Source of the DNA: Bacteroidales bacterium | GTDB lineage: Bacteria; Bacteroidota; Bacteroidia; Bacteroidales; ML635J-15 | NCBI GenBank assembly: GCA_028696755.1 | Contig: JAQVGK010000144.1 | Coordinates: forward strand, 1-7,960 | Length of the DNA: 7,960 nucleotides | Direction: 5' to 3' | In this document: positions 1 to 6,991 of the stretch, one piece after another | How the letters are laid out: each line of letters starts with the position of its first letter | Position numbering within the stretch: position 1 is the stretch's first letter | Notes under the pieces: model-generated | Database searches by the model: none | The model's input: only the letters and a program-made list of their open reading frames with translations | Told to the model about the DNA's origin: nothing | Translations under genes and position numbers: made by a program

Positions 1-1115
1 CTATCTACCTCTATGTAACCTGCAGGATCGAAACCCAGAAGATAGGGCTTATCAAGCAGCAGGTAGTGTAACGTGGCCTGAAAGTTTAGCTTTGAGCTTA
101 CTTTATAGTCTGCCCTTAGGAAAAAGTCATTAATACCGGCCCAACGAACCTCGCGGAGATCGGCCGAGGTAAAGTAGTCCATAAACCCCATATGGGCATG
201 GCCAGCACACATTATCCTATTGAAAGCTGTGTAGTACCCCGAATCGCCTGACCAGTCGTTACCTGAGTATATATCAGCTGTAGCCGACAACTTAAAATTT
301 TCCGTAACGCTATACCAAAGGATTGCATTGTAGCTATAGGCTCTTATCTTTCTATTAGTCTCTCCGAAAGCACCATTGCTAACCCATGAACTACCCATCT
401 GATAATAGCCGCCTATACGCCCACCCATTGTATTGGTAAGGTTAAATATACCATTGGCGCCCAAGGTATTCCTTCCGTACATGGTGTGAACATCGCCTGG
501 ATTTTGCGTTAAATCGAATAGGTTAAGCGCATTAAACCTTAGGTTGTCCGACACTTTCATGTCGTACCATAGGAACGACATGTACTTAAACGACAATGGT
601 GTATTGTAAAGCGAAAGGAAGTTTGTCTCGCCCAGATTGTTGATCATGGTTCCCCAGTGTAGATTTATCCCTAACTCCTTGTTGCCATACATCAGCAGTG
701 CGGCATCATAAGTAACCCCTGTGATGGAATAATCCCTTGCTGCCATTATTCGCTGATCGTCGTAACGCAACTCCTGACGACCAAGCTTAAATGCGAGATT
801 TTTATTTGGCTTGTATGCTGCCCAAGCCTCGTAGAGGTGAACGGCATTGCTTGCCATTGCATTCCAGTTCTGTCCCCATACCCGGGCATCCTGTGCCGAA
901 AATCGGAAGTCGAAGCTGGAATCGGCAAAATTTAAGATTACCCGTGACCTTTGGCTCACCAAAGGAGCAGGGTAGCTTACATCCGAAGCTAACTCGCGAT
1001 AGCCATCACGAAGTTCGGCTCGGGAGCGAAACTGACCATCGAGAGTAAGCTGGCTTTGTGCGGAAAAGCTCAGTAGAAGTAGCGTTATTAGAATCCACAA
1101 GTACAATCTATTCAT
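1..1115 (-). CDS. Alginate-export family outer-membrane beta-barrel protein, 3' end beyond window
   Basis: The frame opens with ATG at 1115-1113 and stays open for 371 codons to the left edge, so the C-terminus is missing. The first 20 residues, MNRLYLWILITLLLLSFSAQ, form a Sec signal peptide with likely cleavage near SAQ/SQ. The mature part starts LTLDGQFRSRAELRDGY and has the alternating aromatic/polar strands of a porin. It includes FKLGRQELRYDDQRI (about residues 109-123), which resembles the alginate_exp (AlgE-like) family. Family proteins are usually slightly over 400 residues, so only the last few strands should be missing. AlgE exports alginate in Pseudomonas; in Bacteroidota the substrate of such porins is generally unknown. 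It sits downstream of the DUF302 gene but behind a terminator, so it probably has its own promoter in 1116-1207, where I found no convincing TAnnTTTG box. Family assignment is fairly sure, substrate is not. Confidence 0.8.
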   Translation of the reverse strand, partial: MNRLYLWILITLLLLSFSAQSQLTLDGQFRSRAELRDGYRELASDVSYPAPLVSQRSRVILNFADSSFDFRFSAQDARVWGQNWNAMASNAVHLYEAWAAYKPNKNLAFKLGRQELRYDDQRIMAARDYSITGVTYDAALLMYGNKELGINLHWGTMINNLGETNFLSLYNTPLSFKYMSFLWYDMKVSDNLRFNALNLFDLTQNPGDVHTMYGRNTLGANGIFNLTNTMGGRIGGYYQMGSSWVSNGAFGETNRKIRAYSYNAILWYSVTENFKLSATADIYSGNDWSGDSGYYTAFNRIMCAGHAHMGFMDYFTSADLREVRWAGINDFFLRADYKVSSKLNFQATLHYLLLDKPYLLGFDPAGYIEVD

Positions 1116-1207
1116 AGCATGAAATTTTGTTAGCAGTGTGAAAATACAACTATTGCATTTAATGAGAGTAATTTGATGGTATGATATTCCTCATCAGTAG
1201 CCTATCA

Positions 1208-1238
1208 TAACAAAAGGTGGCTATAGTAATGCCACCTT
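1208..1238 (-). terminator. Rho-independent terminator of the DUF302 gene
   Basis: Read on the minus strand, a perfect 8-bp stem AAGGTGGC / GCCACCTT closes a 9-nt loop and is followed by TTGTT, so the T-run after the GC part is TTTTGTT. It begins 26 nt after the DUF302 stop codon. The remaining intergenic sequence 1116-1207 contains no further gene that I can see. Confidence 0.8.
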
Positions 1239-1264
1239 GTATGTTACTCAATCAGAGAACTGCA

Positions 1265-1726
1265 CTACTTAATTAAGGGTAAAATTATCTGCTCGCTTTC
1301 GCGCGAAGCATTTTTCATAACTTTGGGTACAACACCTTTCATCATACTCCCCATTAGGCCAGTATTCATCCACGACACATAGGTTTTTCCGTCGATTTTC
1401 TTATAAATTGCTACTCGACATGGCATCATCGACATCACAATGCGTTCCTTATCGCGACTCAGAATCTCGAATGCATGCTCGGGGTGGCAAAGCTCAAACA
1501 CCTTGGCTTCAACCACATCCTTCCCAAACTTGTCCATAGTTTTTTGCATGTCATGCACCGTTGGTATTGACCATCCCTGCTCTGTGGCCGACTCTTCGAA
1601 TAGCTCAACCGATCCCTCGAAACCATGCAAGCTCACCTGCTCCTTAAGCATTACCGATTGTGCCGATGCGTAGATTATCAGCAAAGTAATCAAAACACCC
1701 GCCACCAATCCAGCCGATGCCAACAA
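1265..1726 (-). CDS. DUF302 domain-containing protein, 5' end displaced by island insertion
   Basis: As it stands the frame has no ATG: it can only start at tandem TTG codons (1726-1724 or 1723-1721), giving up to 153 aa. An N-terminal hydrophobic segment (about residues 5-23) is followed by a DUF302 domain with GWSIPTVHDMQ (51-61), FELCHPEHA (77-85) and MMPCRVAIYKK (100-110). DUF302 proteins are small and often membrane-anchored; their biochemical role is unknown. The in-frame codons upstream of TTG back to the stop (LSSSLRFLSK) come from the island. The native start, MKKTVLFTSA, lies at 7859-7828, and both pieces carry CATCGGCTGG in the same reading frame. Joined there, they give a 158-aa protein with a normal MKK start and hydrophobic anchor. 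The gene is thus interrupted in its tenth or eleventh codon. Whether the remnant is still expressed from TTG is unknown. Confidence 0.85.
   Translation of the reverse strand: MLASAGLVAGVLITLLIIYASAQSVMLKEQVSLHGFEGSVELFEESATEQGWSIPTVHDMQKTMDKFGKDVVEAKVFELCHPEHAFEILSRDKERIVMSMMPCRVAIYKKIDGKTYVSWMNTGLMGSMMKGVVPKVMKNASRESEQIILPLIK
1710..1719. repeat. Left junction copy of direct repeat CCAGCCGATG
   Basis: This copy lies inside the DUF302 coding sequence (minus-strand codons xCA TCG GCT GGn). Bases left of it belong to the chromosome and continue DUF302; bases right of it belong to the island. Identity to the right copy ends on both sides after exactly 10 bp. Confidence 0.75.
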
Positions 1727-1777
1727 TTTTGAAAGAAATCGTAGACTACTAGATAATTAAAATGTAAATTTGATATT

Positions 1778-1812
1778 CTGTCATAGTTTGACAGTCTGGA
1801 TTGTTATCTTTA
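1778..1812 (+). promoter_or_regulatory. Operator 1 and promoter of the WYL regulator gene
   Basis: A perfect inverted repeat CTGTCA-TAGTT-TGACAG (1778-1794) is followed, 14 nt after its TTTG (1787-1790), by TATCTTTA (1805-1812), a one-mismatch version of the Bacteroidota -7 box TAnnTTTG. The ATG at 1834 lies 21 nt after the box. The same arrangement recurs at 2753-2786 and 5062-5098. It fits autoregulation by the WYL protein; the repeat covers the region where the -33 element and spacer would lie. Confidence 0.7.
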
Positions 1813-1833
1813 TGCTCGAAAAGAATAAATGAT

Positions 1834-2760
1834 ATGTCAAAAAGAACATTTTTTAAACGGTATATATGGCTCTTTGATTTAATAAAGAATAACCCGTATA
1901 TAACTCTTAATGAAATAATTGAAAAATACAACAATTCAATTCTTTGGAATGATGAAACAGTTGGATTCTCAAAAAGAACATTCCACAGGGATATTAATGA
2001 AATTGAAGAATTATTTGGGGTAGAAATAGAGTACGACAATGTAAATAAGGGCTATTTTATTGATTATGAAATAATCCAAGAGAACACCTCTTTACTAATT
2101 GAATCTTACAGAATTATTAACACCTTAGAGCAATTTAAGGAAATAAAGAAATACATTTCAACTGGTTTTTACAATACAGGAAGTGAGCACATATCAGCAA
2201 TTCTTTGTGCCATTAAGAATAAAAACACTATTGAGTTTTCCTATTACAAGTATGTTGGAGGAGAGTTTTCGCAAAGAGAAATTGAACCTTACTTTGTAAA
2301 AGAATTTAAGTTCAGATGGTATGTAGTTGGAAAAGACATTGAAGATAATCAGGTTAAAACTTTCGCTTTAGAACGAATTCAAGGAAATACTTTAATTATC
2401 AAAACAAACGCAACTTATCAAATCCCAGAAGATATTAACCCCGAGAATTTCTTTGATGATACTTTCGGAATTTTTAAACTGCAAAATACAGAACCAGAAA
2501 AAGTTGAACTATCATTTAGTCCGTTAAAAGGTAAATTTATTAAATCCGTTCCTCTCCATAAATCACAAAAGTTGTTGATTGACAATGAAACAGAATTTAG
2601 AATACAATTGCAATTACAAATAACTCACGACTTTATAATGGAAATTCTTTCACACGGATGTGATGTAGTTGTATTAAAACCTGCAAGTTTAGCCGAAAGG
2701 ATTAAAAACGAACTGGAACAAAGCATTAAACACTACAATAAGAATCACAGTATGCCATAG
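1834..2760 (+). CDS. WYL-domain HTH transcriptional regulator
   Basis: This 308-aa protein has the usual WYL-regulator layout: an N-terminal winged HTH (about 8-75, recognition-helix region FSKRTFHRDINEIEELF), a WYL domain (about 118-190, with IEFSYYKY, REIEPYFVKEFKFRWYVVGKD and FALERI) and a C-terminal WCX-like region (about 222-300, ending ILSHGCDVVVLKPASLAERI). The name-giving triad reads W162-Y163-V164. WYL domains sense ligands such as nucleic-acid fragments or nucleotides; CapW and BrxR, of this type, control CBASS and BREX defence loci. I chose ATG 1834 over an in-frame TTG at 1801 because the predicted -7 box (1805-1812) lies downstream of that TTG. The stop codon is inside operator 2. 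Likely job: a local regulator of itself and of the two downstream units carrying the same inverted repeat. Family assignment is strong; target assignment is inferred. Confidence 0.9.
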   Translation: MSKRTFFKRYIWLFDLIKNNPYITLNEIIEKYNNSILWNDETVGFSKRTFHRDINEIEELFGVEIEYDNVNKGYFIDYEIIQENTSLLIESYRIINTLEQFKEIKKYISTGFYNTGSEHISAILCAIKNKNTIEFSYYKYVGGEFSQREIEPYFVKEFKFRWYVVGKDIEDNQVKTFALERIQGNTLIIKTNATYQIPEDINPENFFDDTFGIFKLQNTEPEKVELSFSPLKGKFIKSVPLHKSQKLLIDNETEFRIQLQLQITHDFIMEILSHGCDVVVLKPASLAERIKNELEQSIKHYNKNHSMP

Positions 2761-2786
2761 TTTGGCAGCCATTGAGCCTATTTTTG
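2753..2786 (+). promoter_or_regulatory. Operator 2 and promoter of the 361-aa protein/nuclease operon
   Basis: The inverted repeat TGCCA-TAGTT-TGGCA (2753-2767) overlaps the WYL stop codon. Its TTTG (2761-2764) is 14 nt upstream of a perfect -7 box TATTTTTG (2779-2786), and the ATG at 2805 follows 18 nt after the box. Compared with operator 1, the central TAGTT is identical and both arms changed together (T to C left, A to G right), so the dyad symmetry has been kept. Confidence 0.75.
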
Positions 2787-2804
2787 TAGTAAAACAATCC
2801 TACT

Positions 2805-3890
2805 ATGATAGACGCCAACACAATAGAAAAAGAATTGCTTAGATGCATAGAGATTTTTATACTTCAAGCAGATTACAATGAATTTGCAAATTACATAAGT
2901 AAGTTAACGGACTTAGGATATAGAGTCCATATTAAAGTAAACCCCGATAAAAAACTATACAATTTCATTTTAAAACAATACAAACCAGACGATAGTAAAT
3001 TACTGTCAAAAAAAGAAAATCTAACTCAACTAGTTCTAACAGAGAAATTCGCTGCAATTCGTTCACAAGATTTTGAATACGCTGTTAAGTTACGAAATTT
3101 AGAAAATGAGATTGAATATATTTCAGAAGAAGAGGTAATCAGAACAATTGCAACAACAATAAACCTGAAATTTGAATACTCAATCGCTATACAATTACAA
3201 GAAATCTATATTGTTATTCAATCGGAACTTCACTTTTTGAAATATCTTGAAAATGACCTTTTTAAAATTATAAATCGCAGTTATTCGCTTAAGATTGAGA
3301 GCATAAAAGAGAAGATAGTTGACGATATAAAACGGAATACATCTATTAGAAAACAACTTGAAAAAAAATTTGAGTATGAAAATGAGTACTGCAAAGCCTT
3401 TGTTGCTTATGTTGCCCCAAATAGGTCAGAAGAAATTATTTATTTACAGCCTTTCAGTAACCTTGACAAAAAACCTGCAATTTCTTTAAAAGAGCATTTA
3501 AATGAAATTGATTGCTCTGACATCAGGTCGTTAACCTTGCTTTGCACGTACTACCTCGAATTGCAAAAGCCATTAATGCCTTATGTTGGAATCAAGAACC
3601 CTATAATTGATGAAATTCTAGCTGATTCTTTAGGTTGGCTTGCATACCCACACCAACTTATTACGCTGTTTTCGCTTGCAACGGGTATCAATAGAATGGA
3701 AAAAATTGATAAATTCGTTGAAGATTTTAATAATAACAACCAGAGAGAAATTGATGTTTATTTAAGTCAACCTTTTTTGGGGGCAACTTTGGGAGAGATA
3801 GTTAACGAAAGAATTTTATCAAAACAAAGAAATCTAAAGTACCCGAATTACAATTATGGGTATAAAATTTATAATTATCTATTTGAGTAA
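2805..3890 (+). CDS. Unrecognised 361-aa protein with a UVR-like motif, partner of the PD-(D/E)XK nuclease
   Basis: I do not recognise the full-length family. The protein is soluble, with no signal peptide or membrane segment. The one local resemblance is AAIRSQDF followed by EYAVKLRNLENEIE (about residues 83-104), close to the UVR helical-hairpin motif found in UvrB, UvrC and McsA, where it mediates protein contacts. Residues about 105-200 are strongly helical and charged. The C-terminal third (about 240-340) is helical with conserved-looking stretches such as ILADSLGWLAYPHQL and FLGATLGEIV. It is the first gene after operator 2, and the nuclease follows 15 nt later, so the two are almost certainly co-transcribed and probably form one functional unit, for example sensor or adaptor plus effector. 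That role is inference. A domain of a known defence protein too divergent to see by eye remains possible. Confidence 0.75.
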   Translation: MIDANTIEKELLRCIEIFILQADYNEFANYISKLTDLGYRVHIKVNPDKKLYNFILKQYKPDDSKLLSKKENLTQLVLTEKFAAIRSQDFEYAVKLRNLENEIEYISEEEVIRTIATTINLKFEYSIAIQLQEIYIVIQSELHFLKYLENDLFKIINRSYSLKIESIKEKIVDDIKRNTSIRKQLEKKFEYENEYCKAFVAYVAPNRSEEIIYLQPFSNLDKKPAISLKEHLNEIDCSDIRSLTLLCTYYLELQKPLMPYVGIKNPIIDEILADSLGWLAYPHQLITLFSLATGINRMEKIDKFVEDFNNNNQREIDVYLSQPFLGATLGEIVNERILSKQRNLKYPNYNYGYKIYNYLFE

Positions 3891-3905
3891 AAACATATTA
3901 TAATT

Positions 3906-5048
3906 ATGGACAGACTAATTTCTCTTTTAAAAGAGGTTAAAGCAATAAGCGAGAAGTACGAAGAAATATCTCTATTGAAGGGGGAAAAATTTAATCTATT
4001 TGACATTCTCGACAGGCGCACTGATGAGGTGAAAACTCACTCTGCTATGATTGCAGAATTACTTAACCCAAAGGGGTCACACGGTTTAGGTGATGAATTT
4101 CTGAAGTTATTCCTGAATTATTTAAACACGAATGTTCTTGAGAAACAAAATCGGATAGTGTTTCAAGATGTTTCAAACACATCTGTATTTACAGAATACT
4201 ACATTGGGGAAATTAATGATGAAAAAGCAGTAGGGGGGCGAATTGATATCTATCTCTCTAATAAACAGTTCAATATTTGTATTGAAAATAAAATTTTTGC
4301 AGGAGACCAACATCTACAATTACTCCGTTATCATAACTTTTTGAATAACAAAACAGGCAAACTGCTTATTTATCTTACTTTAAATGGTGATGACCCGAAT
4401 GACACAAGCATTAAGTGTATAGAAAAAAATATATGCTTAATGAAAGATGTTGATTACTATGGCATTTCTTATAGCGTAGACATCCTAAATTGGCTTCAAG
4501 AGTGCTTAAAATCAAGCGTTTCTTATCCAATATTGCGCGAATCAATTAATCAGTACATTATTCTTATAAAGAGTTTAACTAACCAATTAACATCAACACT
4601 TATGGAGGAGCAAGTAAAAAAGGCTATACTTAATGATATTGCTAGTGCCGAGATTATTAAAGATAATTTTGACAAAGCCGTTGAAGTTGTTGCAAATAGG
4701 CTCAGAGACGAAGTGCTAGAAGAGTTGCAAAATTACTACCCAAGTGCTAAAAGAGAGAACGCTAGGTCAAACTTAATCAGCATATTTATACCCGTTTCGA
4801 ATGGGCGGCTTGGTATAGAATCTTTTAATGGTAAGGGGATATTTATGAACAAAGCCCTTTTTGTTGGCTTATTAATGCATAACCAAGAAAATCAAAAATG
4901 GGAATGGGAGAACTGTACTCAAATTTTCGACAAAAAAAAGCTTTACGAAAAATTACAGAATTTTGAAAAAGGAGACATTGGTATTGTAAATGAAATAGTT
5001 GACAAGGTTAAAGAATACATAAATACTAAAAATATAGAGGTTCGGTAA
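3906..5048 (+). CDS. PD-(D/E)XK nuclease superfamily protein (PDDEXK_4-like)
   Basis: This 380-aa protein shows the PDDEXK_4 pattern. An N-terminal segment FNLFDILDRRTDEVKTHS with E41 and H45 leads into AELLNPKGSHGLGDEFLKLF. The catalytic core follows: GGRIDIYL (D114), ICIENKI (E127 and K129, the E-x-K pair) and DQHLQLLRY (Q135), then the strand KLLIYLTLNGDDP. All expected metal-binding and catalytic residues seem present, so it is probably an active Mg-dependent DNA (or RNA) nuclease. The C-terminal half (about 190-380) is helical and ends in a charged region. Family members occur in restriction- and defence-associated loci but most lack an assigned substrate. The gene follows its partner by 15 nt and has no promoter of its own, so operator 2 controls both. 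Superfamily call is firm; target and trigger are unknown. Confidence 0.85.
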   Translation: MDRLISLLKEVKAISEKYEEISLLKGEKFNLFDILDRRTDEVKTHSAMIAELLNPKGSHGLGDEFLKLFLNYLNTNVLEKQNRIVFQDVSNTSVFTEYYIGEINDEKAVGGRIDIYLSNKQFNICIENKIFAGDQHLQLLRYHNFLNNKTGKLLIYLTLNGDDPNDTSIKCIEKNICLMKDVDYYGISYSVDILNWLQECLKSSVSYPILRESINQYIILIKSLTNQLTSTLMEEQVKKAILNDIASAEIIKDNFDKAVEVVANRLRDEVLEELQNYYPSAKRENARSNLISIFIPVSNGRLGIESFNGKGIFMNKALFVGLLMHNQENQKWEWENCTQIFDKKKLYEKLQNFEKGDIGIVNEIVDKVKEYINTKNIEVR

Positions 5049-5061
5049 AAACATCTACAGC

Positions 5062-5098
5062 GTGCGCCACCCTTTGGCACACCCCCGCACTACCTTTG
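5062..5098 (+). promoter_or_regulatory. Operator 3 and promoter of the ATPase/secreted-protein pair
   Basis: Inverted repeat GTGCGCCA-CCCTT-TGGCACAC (arms 5062-5069 and 5075-5082, one mismatched pair) contains TTTG (5073-5076). After 14 nt comes a perfect -7 box TACCTTTG (5091-5098). The spacing equals that of operators 1 and 2, though the centre differs (CCCTT versus TAGTT) and the arms are longer. ATG 5127 lies 28 nt after the box. The hairpin is followed by CCCCGC rather than a T-run, so it is not a good terminator for the nuclease gene. Confidence 0.65.
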
Positions 5099-5126
5099 AT
5101 TCCATATTAACCAAACTTCAAAAAAT

Positions 5127-5792
5127 ATGGAATCAATTGAACTACCAATTGGGCTAACTGCTGTTGGCGGGTTAAAGGGTGAGGGCAAAACTTCATTTTG
5201 CCTCAAACTCGCCAACCACTTAGCCCAAAGGGAAAAGGTACTATTTATTAGCTACCAAGATTATAAGGAGAAAATCAAAGAACACCTTATAAGCACTGAC
5301 AGAAGTATTAATCCAGGGCTTAAGATTAGGACAGATTTTGAGTACTTTGGGTTGGATACTTTCGTAAAATTGATGTGGCACTTAGAAAAAAAATCCTACT
5401 CAACAGTTTTTATTGACAACAGCGATTTTCTAATCAAATACGAACCTTGGGATAGGGCATACGGTGACGTTGATGAATTTATTGAAGCGCTTGAGCTTAT
5501 GCATCATATTTGCAGAGTTAAAGTAGTCTTCACTATAAACATTGGGCAAAAAGCAGATTATTCCAGAAAGTATCCAATGCTTAGAGATTTTAATTCGTCA
5601 AGGCTCATACCCAATAAATGTCGTCAGGTACTAGCCATTTATCGACCACACTATCACGGTTATATGGAAGACGAACAAGGTGTTCCTCTAAAAAACCGAT
5701 TTGACATTTATTGTCTTAAAAATCAATCCGATAAAACTCTTATCAAAACAATGGACTGGTCAAATTTTGAGAGCAAACATTTTTCTAATTAG
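5127..5792 (+). CDS. Short DnaB/RecA-like P-loop ATPase
   Basis: This 221-aa protein is a single RecA-fold domain. Walker A is GLKGEGKTS (15-23). KVLFISYQD (37-45) matches the DnaB strand that follows the first helix, and STVFIDNSD (92-100) is Walker B. MLRDFNSSRLIPNKCRQVLAIYRPHY (151-176) parallels the DnaB segment in which a LRESG-type element is followed by a VLxIYRP-type strand; DIYCLKNQSDKT (193-204) parallels the AKxRNGPxG strand. DnaB itself is over 400 residues with an N-terminal primase-interacting domain, which is absent here. It may therefore be an ATPase or DNA-translocating motor rather than a replicative helicase. It is first in a two-gene unit behind operator 3. Role in the island (helicase accessory, sensor or signalling ATPase) cannot be told from sequence alone. 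Confidence 0.8.
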   Translation: MESIELPIGLTAVGGLKGEGKTSFCLKLANHLAQREKVLFISYQDYKEKIKEHLISTDRSINPGLKIRTDFEYFGLDTFVKLMWHLEKKSYSTVFIDNSDFLIKYEPWDRAYGDVDEFIEALELMHHICRVKVVFTINIGQKADYSRKYPMLRDFNSSRLIPNKCRQVLAIYRPHYHGYMEDEQGVPLKNRFDIYCLKNQSDKTLIKTMDWSNFESKHFSN

Positions 5793-5816
5793 TTGCATTA
5801 AAATCACAAGAATATT

Positions 5817-6911
5817 ATGAAACTATATATCAGCATATTAATTGCAATCACCTCATTTTGCATAAATAGCAATGCTCAAATTTCTGTAACTACAGTCGAG
5901 AGAAAAGAGCCAGAGAAAAAAGTAATCCCAGCCCCTGCATACGATAGCTTAGAAGCGTTTGTCAGTTACGGTTCTTACTATAGGGCAAATTGGCAGATAC
6001 CAAAAGATGAAAAATGTACTGTAGAGGAATTTTACAAAAGGTACGTTGGTCTACAAATTTATTACCCTTCCTATAGTAATGATTTTAATAAAACCAGTAC
6101 AATTTTCTTTACGGATTCAACGCCAATAAAATATTTAACGTGGGAAGAAGTTGGAGATAAATACTATACCATTCTCAAAATTCATCCATCTTTGGATAAA
6201 ACCCAATACTACGACCTAATAAAACAGGAAAAAAACATTGGGCTTGGTTTAAGTGGCGCATTGCTTTTGGAACTAAAAGACGAAACCTCAGGACAAACAA
6301 TATATTCGGTTGAATCAGATTATAGCAATAGGTTTATTTTAGTTCCATATTTTGTAAAAAAACAGCAATTACTTAAAAACAATACCCTTGTAGCAACGGA
6401 TTACATTAGTGCTCGCAAGTTTCCCGATGTTGATGAATTCTTAAGAGTTTATGAAAAGACCGAGTTGACAGGAGAATTCACATTAATCCGTAGCGAAGTT
6501 CTCGGCAAGTCCAATAACCCTGATTCTGACGAAAGTATAATTCTCGTTTATATACTACGGAATAACGAAAATGCATTTTTGCTTTTCAACGATAACCAAA
6601 GGGGTCGTCCTGTTTTTAGTGATGTAATAACGTTTAAAGATGAGTTACAGAAACAGGAAAGCAAAAAGGTTGCAGAAGAGAAAGCAAGAATTGATGGTTA
6701 TGTAAAAAAGTACGGTGCTGAATACGGTAAATTAGTTGCAAAGAATCAGATAAAAATTGGAATGACAAAACAAATGTGTGAGGATGCTTGGGGAATAACT
6801 TTTGACATTAAGAGGTTTACCGATAGTGCTGAGGAAAAAGAAATCTGGCGTTACGTAGGCAAAGGAAGACTAATTTTTGTAAACGGTATTCTATCAAACA
6901 TTATTGAGTAA
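5817..6911 (+). CDS. Secreted protein with C-terminal BamE/SmpA-like domain
   Basis: This 364-aa protein starts with a Sec signal peptide (MKLYISILIAITSFCINSNA, cleavage probably before Q21). There is no lipobox Cys at the cleavage point, so it should be periplasmic or exported rather than a lipoprotein. Residues about 40-280 are of mixed strand/helix composition and I do not recognise them. A charged helix (about 275-305, QKQESKKVAEEKARIDGYV) leads to IKIGMTKQMCEDAWG (about 312-326), then EIWRYV and LIFVNGILSNII. This is the pattern of the BamE/SmpA/OmlA small domain, where GM, the helix, W-Y and F-NG-L recur. Such domains mediate envelope protein contacts. It starts 24 nt after the ATPase gene and has no separate promoter, so an envelope protein is transcribed with a cytoplasmic ATPase from operator 3. 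N-terminal function is unknown; the C-terminal call is moderately sure. Confidence 0.75.
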   Translation: MKLYISILIAITSFCINSNAQISVTTVERKEPEKKVIPAPAYDSLEAFVSYGSYYRANWQIPKDEKCTVEEFYKRYVGLQIYYPSYSNDFNKTSTIFFTDSTPIKYLTWEEVGDKYYTILKIHPSLDKTQYYDLIKQEKNIGLGLSGALLLELKDETSGQTIYSVESDYSNRFILVPYFVKKQQLLKNNTLVATDYISARKFPDVDEFLRVYEKTELTGEFTLIRSEVLGKSNNPDSDESIILVYILRNNENAFLLFNDNQRGRPVFSDVITFKDELQKQESKKVAEEKARIDGYVKKYGAEYGKLVAKNQIKIGMTKQMCEDAWGITFDIKRFTDSAEEKEIWRYVGKGRLIFVNGILSNIIE

Positions 6912-6939
6912 CCCATAATTATCGGTTGTAAATTCAAAG

Positions 6940-6984
6940 TTTGTTATAATTTAACCTTATTAACTTTTACAATAGAATTGTAAA
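6940..6984 (+). promoter_or_regulatory. Possible promoter and inverted repeat upstream of the UDG-like gene
   Basis: The 80-nt gap holds TTTG (6940-6943), then 17 nt, then TAACTTTT (6961-6968), a one-mismatch -7 box. Overlapping it is a perfect inverted repeat TTTACAA-TAGAA-TTGTAAA (6966-6984), ending 7 nt before ATG 6992. Arm spacing is again 5 nt, but the sequence and its position downstream of the -7 box differ from operators 1-3, so it may be bound by another protein or be chance in AT-rich DNA. Confidence 0.35.
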
Positions 6985-6991
6985 TACAGAA

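Noticed and set aside
746..1048. Short open frames on both strands inside the porin gene
   Set aside because: They lie wholly within the 371-codon minus-strand porin frame, show no family resemblance and have low-complexity, Arg/Ser/Pro-rich composition.
1801..1833. In-frame TTG start 11 codons upstream of the WYL gene ATG
   Set aside because: The predicted -7 box (1805-1812) lies downstream of this TTG, so it would not be in the transcript. ATG 1834 gives the normal HTH N-terminus.
1440..2039. Short frames opposite DUF302 (1440-1673 plus) and opposite the WYL gene (1749-2039 minus)
   Set aside because: They are antisense shadows of genes with clear domain motifs, and neither has a recognisable motif or promoter.
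5062..5085. Hairpin after the nuclease gene read as a rho-independent terminator
   Set aside because: The stem is followed by CCCCGC and not by a T-run, and it sits at operator spacing from a perfect -7 box.
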